Source: DATMYQ01 sp035560935 (GTDB lineage Bacteria; Bacillota; Negativicutes; Sporomusales; Sporomusaceae). From it: a stretch of DNA of 6,376 bases. Below, piece by piece: positions 1 through 5,809 of this stretch (the stretch's first letter is position 1; each line of letters begins with the position of its first letter). The DNA lies in assembly GCA_035560935.1 (NCBI GenBank), contig DATMYQ010000176.1, positions 1 to 6,376 of the forward strand, read 5' to 3'. A model generated the notes under the pieces. That model was not told the DNA's origin and ran no database searches. It saw only the letters and a program-made list of their open reading frames with translations. The position numbers and the translations under genes are program-made.

Positions 1-15
1 TTTTTATGTCAATTG

Positions 16-44
16 TTGGTTTTGTAATATGGAAAACTTATACA
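16..44 (+). promoter_or_regulatory. weak candidate promoter upstream of fdhD
   Basis: A TTGGTT hexamer at 16-21 lies 17 nt before TATACA at 39-44, which is a sigma-A-like arrangement. A perfect TATAAT also sits at 49-54, but the nearest -35-like hexamer, TTGTAA at 22-27, is 21 nt away, which is too far. The stretch is very AT-rich, so chance matches are likely. It is the only reasonable promoter-like site I see before the long fdhD leader. Confidence 0.25.
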
Positions 45-135
45 TTAATATAATTGCTTAAGTTTATCGAGGGAGCCCATGAGCTGAACGCTGAAATTCA
101 CTTGCCGCTGACCCATTATCTTCGATATACACTAT

Positions 136-199
136 AAATCCTTGGCAGGGAAACGAAGAGCCGAGAAGTTTGGAGTAATTTTCCCGGTATAAAGGATTT
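136..199 (+). other. candidate structured RNA leader of fdhD
   Basis: The 252 nt before fdhD contain no convincing gene. Within them AAATCCTT at 136-143 is perfectly complementary to AAGGATTT at 192-199. Nested inside, GGGAAA at 148-153 is complementary to TTTCCC at 180-185, which leaves an apical region at 154-179. Two nested helices separated by an internal loop in a long leader of a cofactor-maturation gene could be a regulatory RNA. I cannot assign it to a known riboswitch class by eye, and short helices of this size also arise by chance. Confidence 0.3.
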
Positions 200-252
200 C
201 CCCCAAAAACCGAGAATATTCGAAGGGGCATATTATATTGGGAGGCCAAAAG

Positions 253-1062
253 ATGAGTGAATCCCAGAAGACAATTAATTATCCAGTGATCAAGATTAAT
301 GGGCAGGAAAAGGTGGTGATGCAAGAACCCGTTGTTGAAGAAATTCCACTGACCGTTTTTCTTAACGGAAAAGAACTGATCACCATGCTGGCTATGGCTG
401 GTGAAGAACGATATCTGGTGACGGGATTTCTGGCCACAGAGGGAATTATCCGGAAGGTGGAGGATATACAAAAGTTGGAGATTGATACCGCACAAGGTAT
501 TATCTATGTGGAAACACCGGCGGCGGATAATGTGGCGGAAAAGATGTTCTTAAAACGCTACCTGACTGCTTGTTGCGGTAAAGGCCGGAGTTCTTTCTAT
601 TTTGCCAATGACATTTCCACTGTTCAGACGATTACCGGTGGCGTTTCTTTGGCCCCGGAAGAGATAATCAGTTATTCACAGCAGCTGGAAGAGCATTCAG
701 AGCTTTTTCGGCAAACCGGCGGAGTACACAGTGGGGCTTTGGCGGCGGGAGGAAAGCTCGTTTATTATAGCCAGGATATTGGCCGGCACAATGTGTTTGA
801 TAAACTGTTTGGCCGCTGTATTTATGATAATGTCTCCACTCAGGATAAAATTATTGTGTTTTCCGGGCGAGTTTCGTCAGAAATATTATTAAAGGTAAGC
901 AAAATGAATATTTCTATGATCATTGCCCGTTCGGCGCCTACCACTCTAGCTCTAGATATGGCGGAAGAACTGGGGATTACGGTGATTGGTTTTGCCCGGG
1001 GCCAGCGAATGAATATTTATACTCATCCGGAACGGGTGTACGGAGCAAGCAGCTTCAAATAG
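253..1062 (+). CDS. fdhD: FdhD, sulfur carrier / sulfurtransferase for formate dehydrogenase
   Basis: FdhD family proteins transfer sulfur, delivered by a cysteine desulfurase such as IscS, to the Mo/W-bis-MGD cofactor of formate dehydrogenase in the cytoplasm; without it FdhF is inactive. The 269-residue product is full length. Visible family blocks are TGGVHSGAL (155-163), QDIGRHNVFDKLFG (174-187), FSGRVSSEILLK (203-214), RSAPTTLALDMAEELG (226-241) and GFARGQRMNIYTHPERV (246-262). The start is ATG 253, because GGGAGG at 240-245 lies 7 nt ahead; an in-frame TTG at 238 overlaps that ribosome site and is unlikely. In E. coli FdhD the loop cysteines form a CxxC pair (C121/C124). Here the loop reads TACCGKG, with adjacent C107 and C108 and no CxxC. 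The gene sits directly upstream of fdhF, its client. The family call is firm; the mechanistic consequence of the changed loop is not known from sequence. Confidence 0.96.
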   Translation: MSESQKTINYPVIKINGQEKVVMQEPVVEEIPLTVFLNGKELITMLAMAGEERYLVTGFLATEGIIRKVEDIQKLEIDTAQGIIYVETPAADNVAEKMFLKRYLTACCGKGRSSFYFANDISTVQTITGGVSLAPEEIISYSQQLEEHSELFRQTGGVHSGALAAGGKLVYYSQDIGRHNVFDKLFGRCIYDNVSTQDKIIVFSGRVSSEILLKVSKMNISMIIARSAPTTLALDMAEELGITVIGFARGQRMNIYTHPERVYGASSFK

Positions 1063-1081
1063 AAAAAATCTGGAATATTGA

Positions 1082-1121
1082 GGAATTCCCTCCGCCGGAC
1101 AGCGTTTGGTGGAGGAAATCC
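1082..1121 (+). other. strong hairpin just after fdhD
   Basis: Starting 19 nt after the fdhD stop, 1086-1096 pairs with 1108-1117 (CCGCC against GGTGG, TTCC against GGAA, one bulged C and one G-T wobble). GGA at 1082-1084 and TCC at 1119-1121 extend it. The loop is 1097-1107. No T-run follows, so it is not a standard intrinsic terminator. It could be an attenuator, an RNA-processing or stability element, or part of a larger leader for fdhF. Confidence 0.45.
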
Positions 1122-1150
1122 TTCATTCAATGATGCTATGACAATACTTT

Positions 1151-1186
1151 GTGAAAAAAAAATCTTGATTAAGCAGGATTTTTCAC
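1151..1186 (+). other. AT-rich inverted repeat in the fdhD-fdhF gap
   Basis: GTGAAAAA at 1151-1158 is the perfect reverse complement of TTTTTCAC at 1179-1186. An alternative register pairs GTGAAA with TTTCAC and AATC (1161-1164) with GATT (1177-1180). There is no downstream T-tract. It may be an operator-like site or an RNA hairpin, or only a consequence of the local A-run. Confidence 0.3.
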
Positions 1187-1251
1187 ATGCTTATGGAAAT
1201 ATATCCAATGGAAGTGTCAGAAGATTGTTATTTTAATTCTCAACGACAGAA

Positions 1252-1292
1252 AAAACATTCTGAAGTGGTCTGAATGTCTGCCGGAATGTTTT
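1252..1292 (+). other. two mutually exclusive hairpins before the fdhF ribosome site
   Basis: AAAACATTCTG at 1252-1262 can pair with CGGAATGTTTT at 1282-1292, giving an 11-bp helix with one T-G wobble. The same left arm (ACATTC, 1255-1260) can instead pair with GAATGT at 1272-1277. The helix ends 12 nt before the fdhF Shine-Dalgarno sequence at 1305. This could be a translational control element or a dyad operator; no ligand or regulator is evident. Confidence 0.4.
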
Positions 1293-1304
1293 GAAAAATG
1301 AAAA

Positions 1305-1311
1305 AGGGAGG
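1305..1311 (+). promoter_or_regulatory. fdhF ribosome binding site, fixes the TTG start
   Basis: AGGGAGG lies 7 nt before TTG 1319. An ATG at 1298 is in frame but lies upstream of this site and has no ribosome site of its own. Starting at TTG 1319 places the cluster cysteines at 8, 11, 15 and 42 and Sec at 140, exactly the E. coli FdhF numbering. Confidence 0.85.
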
Positions 1312-1318
1312 AAGCAGC

Positions 1319-3460
1319 TTGGAAAAAGTGTTAACTGTATGTCCGTATTGCGGCGCAGGCTGCCAACTGTATCTGCAGGTTGAAAACGGCAGTGTTGTTG
1401 GCGCTGAACCGGCAAACGGACACACCAATGAAAACGAACTTTGCTTAAAAGGACATTATGGATGGGATTTCTTAAACGACACGAAGATTCTGAGTCAACG
1501 CTTGAAAAAGCCGCTCTTGCGGTACGATCGCAAAGATGAATTCCAGGAAGTGGAATGGGATGTCGCCCTGGACTATGTTGCGGATCGCTTAAAAGCCATA
1601 AAAGCAAAATATGGCCCGGACGCCATCATGGGTACGGGTTCGGCACGGGGCGCCGGCAACGAGCCCAATTATGTCATGCAAAAATTCATGCGCGCGGTGA
1701 TCGGGACGAATAACGTCGATCATTGCGCCCGGGTCTGACACGCTCCCTCTGTAGCCGGTCTGGCTGCATCATTTGGTAGCGGAGCGATGACGAACTCCAT
1801 TCCTGAAATTGAAGATGCCACCTGTTTATTGGTTTTTGGTTATAACGGCGCTGACTCTCACCCGATAGTGGCGAGAAGGATTATTAAGGCGAAAGAGAAA
1901 GGCGCAAAAATCATTACCGTTGATCCGCGCAGAACGGAAACAGCGAGAATTTCCGACCTCTGGCTGCCGCTGAAAAACGGTTCGAACATGGCTTTGGTAA
2001 ATAGTTTTGCCAATCTGATTCTGGCAAAAGGCTGGGAAAACAACGAGTATATTGAAAAATATACCGATGGGTTTGATGAATATCGCAAAACCGTAGAAAA
2101 ATATACACCGGAATACGCACGGCAGATTACCGGGATTGAGCCGCAATTGCTGGAAGCAGCCATGCAAATGTACGCAAAATCGGAGCGATCCTATATTCTG
2201 TACGGTATGGGTGTATGTCAGTATAACCAGGCAGTGGACGTGGTTAAAGGTTTGGGATCACTGTGTCTCTTAACCGGCCAGATTGCCAAACCAAGTTCCG
2301 GGATTGGACCGGTACGCGGCCAAAACAATGTGCAGGGCGCCTGTGACATGGGGGCGTTGCCCAATGTGTTCCCTGGTTATCAAGCGGTTACCGATGCGGG
2401 GAACCGCAAAAAATTCGCCGATGCCTGGGGTGTGGAGTCGTTGCCGGAGAAATCGGGCTTTACCCTGACCGATGTGCCGCACGCGGTGGAAGAAGGAAAA
2501 TTAAAAGCGTTCTACATCTTCGGCGAAGATCCGGTACAGAGCGATCCGGATGCCTCCGGTGTCAGAAAAGCGCTGGAAGAGTTGGAATTGGTTGTTGTCC
2601 AGGATATTTTCATGAATAAGACGGCGCTGCATGCGGATGTAATTTTACCGGCCACCTCCTGGGGTGAGCATGGCGGCGTATTCAGCGCTGCCGACCGGCG
2701 TTTCCAGCGTTTCCGTAAAGCAGTCGATGCCAAAGGTGATGTAAAAGACGACTGGGTGATTATTTGCGAATTAGCCAAACGTCTTGGCTATGAAATGAAT
2801 TATAAAAATACTGAAGAAATCTGGAAAGAACTGATTGGTCTGTGTCCCAGTTTTGCCGGGGCGACTTATGAAAGGCTGGAAACCCTGGGCAGCATTCAAT
2901 GGCCGTGCCGGACGACGGAGGAAACGGGAACCCCTTACCTTTTCAAAGGGAATGTGTTCCTCACGCCGAGCAAGAAAGGGAATTTCTTTGCTACTGAATG
3001 GCGCCCGCCGGTGGAACAACCGGATGCCGAATACCCGCTGGTATTGTCAACCGTACGGGAAGTAGGGCATTATTCAGCCCGTACAATGACCGGCAACTGT
3101 TGGGGCTTGGCCAAATTGGCCGATGAACCGGGTTTCTTGCAGATCTGCCCGGCGGATGCGGAGAAACTGGGCATTGTGGATGAAGAACTGGTGCGCATTT
3201 CTTCACGCCGCGGCTCGGTCATTACCCGGGCACTAGTTACGGACCGGGTACGGACCGGGGTGGTGTATATGACTTATCAGTGGTGGATTGGCGCTTGTAA
3301 TGAGTTGACCATTCACGTGGTGGATCCCATTTCTAAAACTCCGGAGTATAAATTCTGCGCCGTTAAAGTGGAAGCGATTGCGGATCAGAAAAAAGCGGAG
3401 CAGGCTTTAACCGAAGAGTACAACGCCTTGAAAAAGAAAATGGGAGCGGTTGTTTCATAA
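1319..3460 (+). CDS. fdhF: FdhF, selenocysteine-containing formate dehydrogenase catalytic subunit (HDCR type)
   Basis: This is the catalytic subunit that interconverts CO2 and formate at a Mo or W bis-MGD cofactor. It is one 713-codon gene read through an in-frame TGA at 1736-1738 as selenocysteine; E. coli FdhF has 715 residues. The N-terminal [4Fe-4S] ligands are C8, C11, C15 and C42, with K44 beside the last. The active-site block reads NNVDHCARV-Sec140-HAPSVAGL, with the conserved H141. R333 lies in PVRGQNNVQGACDMG (331-345). The C-terminal portion from about residue 580 is the molybdopterin-dinucleotide-binding domain. There is no twin-arginine signal, so it is cytoplasmic. Translated without Sec decoding, it appears as two pieces (1319-1738 and 1787-3460), which is an annotation artefact and not a frameshift. 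FdhD lies upstream and the HycB/HydA subunits downstream, which points to HDCR and not to a membrane formate hydrogenlyase. Mo versus W cannot be told from sequence. Confidence 0.97.
1736..1786 (+). promoter_or_regulatory. Sec UGA codon and bacterial SECIS element in fdhF
   Basis: Directly after TGA 1736-1738, GTAGCC (1751-1756) pairs with GGCTGC (1762-1767) around a GGTCT loop (1757-1761). CGCTCC (1741-1746) and GGAGCG (1781-1786) are perfect complements and could close a lower helix. The E. coli fdhF SECIS, bound by SelB, has the same GGUCU apical sequence, and in both genes the GGU codon is the seventh after UGA. This supports Sec insertion over termination. The lower helix is asymmetric (4 nt against 13 nt of unpaired sequence) and less certain than the upper one. 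Confidence 0.88.
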
Positions 3461-3516
3461 GATAATCATCAGACACAGCAAGGGTGCGGAGAGCCTTGGG
3501 ATGATTGACGCTACAA

Positions 3517-3546
3517 CAGGGATTGTCAGTTTGTGGGCAATCCCTG
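3517..3546 (+). other. perfect 9-bp inverted repeat after fdhF
   Basis: CAGGGATTG at 3517-3525 is the exact reverse complement of CAATCCCTG at 3538-3546, with a 12-nt loop. It lies 56 nt after the fdhF stop. No T-run follows; a TATAAT follows at 3549-3554 with no well-spaced -35. It could be a 3' stability hairpin or a weak terminator for an fdhF transcript, or a dyad site for an internal promoter. Confidence 0.4.
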
Positions 3547-3618
3547 GGTATAATGTTTTGGCAAAGAGACGGTTCTAATGTGTGTATATCAGCAATACTT
3601 CAGTGTTTTTTTGCTGCT

Positions 3619-3792
3619 GTGTGGATAGGAGCGTGCAACGAAGTGACTAAGCATAATCTTGACGTATCCAGTCCTCCGCAATATAAGTCTCGACGGGCGA
3701 GGCGGGAGCCGGTTGGAGATCAAGGCGGCGCTAAGTGGGGATTTAGCGCGATGTATGCCGCTCTGAAGCATAAACTGGACACGGTGATCTCT
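3619..3792 (+). pseudogene. remnant of the 3' end of a second fdhF copy
   Basis: Read in frame, this stretch gives VWIGACNEVTKH and then, after drifted sequence, YAALKHKLDTVIS. It aligns with the last 59 codons of the intact fdhF (3281-3457: WWIGACNELTIH through YNALKKKMGAVVS) with one single-residue gap. My hand alignment counts 25 identities in 58 aligned positions. Both ends are well kept, while the middle (3685-3705, SRRARRE) has drifted from the FdhF pattern KFCAVKVE, losing the family-like hydrophobic pattern. No start, catalytic region or Fe-S motif remains. DNA-level similarity may reach back to about 3580 (GTGTGTATAT against GTGGTGTATAT at 3260-3270), but with indels. The identity level says it derives from a divergent paralogue and not a recent duplication. 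The original stop codon appears lost, since the frame stays open into hycB. Confidence 0.75.
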
Positions 3793-3829
3793 TATATATC
3801 ATCCAAATTAAAAAACGCAGCGCTTACAA

Positions 3830-3855
3830 AAGAGACTCTTGGTGAAGAGACTCTT
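3830..3855 (+). repeat. tandem 11-bp palindromes before hycB
   Basis: AAGAGACTCTT occurs at 3830-3840 and again at 3845-3855, separated by GGTG. Each copy is itself an inverted repeat around a central A. In RNA the two copies can fold onto each other as a 10-bp helix with one central A-A mismatch and a GGUG loop. The element ends 5 nt before the Shine-Dalgarno run at 3861. It could be an operator with two half-site pairs, an mRNA processing or stability hairpin, or a simple duplication. Confidence 0.6.
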
Positions 3856-3860
3856 ATAAA

Positions 3861-3869
3861 AAAGGAGGT
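3861..3869 (+). promoter_or_regulatory. hycB ribosome binding site, fixes ATG 3874
   Basis: AAAGGAGGT is a near-perfect Shine-Dalgarno sequence whose GGAGG core ends 5 nt before ATG 3874. The reading frame is open upstream as far as 3505, but this site and the family N-terminus show that the ferredoxin begins at 3874. Confidence 0.88.
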
Positions 3870-3873
3870 AAAC

Positions 3874-4419
3874 ATGGAAAAATTAAGTCCGTTTGTTGTT
3901 GGGGACGGCGAAAAGTGCATAGGCTGTAAAGCTTGTGAAGTGGCCTGCCATGTATCGCACAATGTAACTGGTATTACGGCTGGCAATATCGACACTCCCG
4001 TGTTCCCCAAACTGTTTGTGACCAAGGTGGAGGATATTACCGTTCCGGTGCAATGTCATCATTGCGAAGACGCTCCCTGCGCCAAAGCCTGTCTGGAAAA
4101 GGCGATCTATTTTGATGGCGACAAAGTACTGATTGACACCGATAAATGCAAAGCATGTAAAGACTGTTTGGTCGCCTGTCCTTTTGGGGCGGTGGAATTA
4201 GTGCCCAAATATGTTCAGGGCCAGGAAGTTATTCAGGCGAATTTAGGGAAACCGCATTTGTATGGCAATAAATGCGACCTTTGTAATGAACGGGAAGCGG
4301 GTCCGATCTGTGTGGAAACCTGCCCGCAAAAAGCGTTGCGGCTGGTGGATCCCCATAAAGAGAAGAAAGAAAAGAATAAACGGGCAGTAGCGACGATTGC
4401 CAGTATGTTTAAAAAATAG
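3874..4419 (+). CDS. hycB: HycB-type four-cluster [4Fe-4S] electron-transfer subunit of HDCR (first copy)
   Basis: This cytoplasmic polyferredoxin-like subunit carries electrons between the hydrogenase and FdhF. The 181-residue product has sixteen cysteines that can be assigned to four [4Fe-4S] clusters: C15-C18-C21-C25, C61-C64-C69-C73, C92-C95-C98-C102 and C134-C137-C146-C150. This is the HycB/HydN/DmsB-like arrangement. Conserved blocks include KCIGCKACEVACH near the start and VPVQCHHCEDAPCAKAC at 57-73. The tail from about 160 to 181 is highly charged (HKEKKEKNKR) and then amphipathic (AVATIASMFKK), probably helical. In the Thermoanaerobacter kivui HDCR structure the C-terminal helices of HycB subunits build the filament core, so this tail may do the same. 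The stop codon overlaps the next gene's ribosome site, which suggests coupled translation with hydA. I cannot tell by eye which T. kivui subunit, HycB3 or HycB4, it matches. Confidence 0.93.
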   Translation: MEKLSPFVVGDGEKCIGCKACEVACHVSHNVTGITAGNIDTPVFPKLFVTKVEDITVPVQCHHCEDAPCAKACLEKAIYFDGDKVLIDTDKCKACKDCLVACPFGAVELVPKYVQGQEVIQANLGKPHLYGNKCDLCNEREAGPICVETCPQKALRLVDPHKEKKEKNKRAVATIASMFKK

Positions 4420-4424
4420 GAGGT
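4418..4424 (+). promoter_or_regulatory. hydA ribosome binding site overlapping the hycB stop
   Basis: AGGAGGT begins inside the hycB TAG stop (4417-4419) and its GGAGG core ends 8 nt before ATG 4432. An in-frame GTG at 4423 lies inside this site and is therefore not the likely start. The overlap suggests translational coupling. Confidence 0.85.
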
Positions 4425-4431
4425 GAATCAA

Positions 4432-5802
4432 ATGCAATATACAATTGAAATTGATCAGGAACTATGTACCGGCTGCCGCCGCTGTGCTGATATTTGCCCG
4501 GTAGGAGCTCTGGGTGGTCCCGAGGGTATGCCGATGGAAATTAACTATGACAAATGCGTTTTTTGCGGTCAGTGCGTACAAATCTGCAGCGCCTATCAGG
4601 AATATAAATCGGACACATCCGCTCCGCGGAGTGAAAAAATGCAGGACCGGGGGATGCTGGACAGCGTCAGGGAACCGTTGTTTGCAGCCCATAATATGGG
4701 ACATGCACAAAAAGTATGGGAAGCGCTGAAAAATCCCAAAGTGTATACGATGGTCCAATGTGCGCCGGCAGTCAGGGTGGGATTGGCGGAAGACTTCGGC
4801 ATGGAGTCCGGCGATCTGGTTGACGGAAAAATGATCACTGCGTTGAAACAACTGGGCTTTGACAAAGTCTATGACACGAACTTCACGGCGGATCTGACCA
4901 TTATGGAAGAAGGCAGTGAGTTGATCAAACGGATCAAAGAAAATGGCGTGCTGCCGATGTTCACTTCCTGCTGCCCGGCTTGGGTTAAAAATGTGGAGCA
5001 GGAGCACTTCGACCTGCATAAAAATCTCTCTTCCTGCAAGTCTCCCCAACAAATGGCAGGAGCGCTGTTTAAAACCTATGGCGCCCAAGCTGATAAAGTT
5101 GACCCGGCGCAAATATACAGTGTTTCCGTGATGCCCTGCACGGCTAAAAAATTCGAAGCATCCCGGGAAGAAATGAATTCCAGCGGTCACCAGGACGTCG
5201 ATGTCGTGTTGACGACCCGGGAATTGGCAACATTAATCAAACATGCCGGGATTGATTTTAAGAATCTGCCGGCGAGTAAGCCGGACTCCTTGCTGGGTGC
5301 TTACACCGGCGCCGGTCATCTGTTCGGCGTTACCGGCGGTGTAATGGAAGCGGCTCTGCGTACCGGCTACGAATTGATTACCGGTAAAGCGCTGGATAAC
5401 GTTGATATTACCGATGTCCGCTACAGCGAAGGTATCAAACGGGCCACGATTCAGGTGGGTGATCTGGCGGTTAAGACCGTGATTGTCGCCGGTCTGGCCA
5501 ATGCACAAACGATTATCGATGAAATTAAGGCCGGAACTGCGGATTACCATTTCGTCGAAGTCATGGCCTGCCCGCAGGGCTGCGTCAGCGGCGGCGGACA
5601 ACCGAAAGTATTGATGGAAACCGAGCGTAAGCAAGTATACAGCAAACGGACGGAATCCACTTATCGTCATGACCGGGAGCTGCCATTGCGAAAATCTCAC
5701 CAGAACCCGGAAATCACCAAGATCTATAAAAATTTCCTTGGTGAGCCCCTGGGACATAAATCGCATGATTTACTGCATACTCATTATGTGAAGAGGGGGT
5801 AG
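4432..5802 (+). CDS. hydA2: [FeFe] hydrogenase catalytic subunit, HydA2-type, of HDCR
   Basis: This subunit oxidises H2 (or evolves it) at an H-cluster and exchanges electrons with the HycB proteins. The 456-residue product has an N-terminal two-cluster ferredoxin domain (C12, C15, C18, C22 and C42, C45, C48, C52). The H-cluster domain has all three signatures: FTSCCPAW (177-184; C180 matches the proton-relay cysteine and C181 a cluster ligand), MPCTAKKFE (234-242; C236) and EVMACPQGCVSGGGQP (376-391; C380 and C384). The C-terminal part from about 395, ending in NPEITKIYKNFLGEPLGHKSHDLLHTHY, is the fused small-subunit domain. It lacks the NuoG-like N-terminal clusters of long clostridial hydrogenases and any export signal. 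VQCAPAVR (108-115) has C110 where many relatives have Thr. The position between two hycB genes and beside fdhF is what assigns it to HDCR, not to an electron-bifurcating hydrogenase. The maturases HydE, HydF and HydG must lie elsewhere. Confidence 0.95.
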   Translation: MQYTIEIDQELCTGCRRCADICPVGALGGPEGMPMEINYDKCVFCGQCVQICSAYQEYKSDTSAPRSEKMQDRGMLDSVREPLFAAHNMGHAQKVWEALKNPKVYTMVQCAPAVRVGLAEDFGMESGDLVDGKMITALKQLGFDKVYDTNFTADLTIMEEGSELIKRIKENGVLPMFTSCCPAWVKNVEQEHFDLHKNLSSCKSPQQMAGALFKTYGAQADKVDPAQIYSVSVMPCTAKKFEASREEMNSSGHQDVDVVLTTRELATLIKHAGIDFKNLPASKPDSLLGAYTGAGHLFGVTGGVMEAALRTGYELITGKALDNVDITDVRYSEGIKRATIQVGDLAVKTVIVAGLANAQTIIDEIKAGTADYHFVEVMACPQGCVSGGGQPKVLMETERKQVYSKRTESTYRHDRELPLRKSHQNPEITKIYKNFLGEPLGHKSHDLLHTHYVKRG

Positions 5803-5809
5803 GGTATAA

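Noticed and set aside
54..137. A small open frame (TTG start, 27 codons) in the fdhD leader
   Set aside because: It has no ribosome site, is short, and resembles nothing I recognise. It may be chance or an unidentifiable relic.
1298..1738. A separate 146-residue truncated formate dehydrogenase ending at TGA 1738
   Set aside because: The TGA is at the FdhF selenocysteine position, the same frame continues to 3460 with FdhF sequence, and a SECIS hairpin follows.
3523..3554. An internal promoter with TTGTCA (3523-3528) and TATAAT (3549-3554)
   Set aside because: The spacing is 20 nt, too long for a good sigma-A promoter, and the -35 part overlaps an inverted repeat. Not strong enough to annotate.
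3505..3873. A long N-terminal extension of the first HycB
   Set aside because: A strong Shine-Dalgarno sequence directly precedes ATG 3874, and HycB family proteins begin there. The upstream part is an FdhF-like relic.
4462..5190. A long minus-strand open frame of 242 codons opposite hydA
   Set aside because: It lies wholly opposite a gene with clear hydrogenase motifs and has no recognisable domain or ribosome site. It is a shadow of codon bias.
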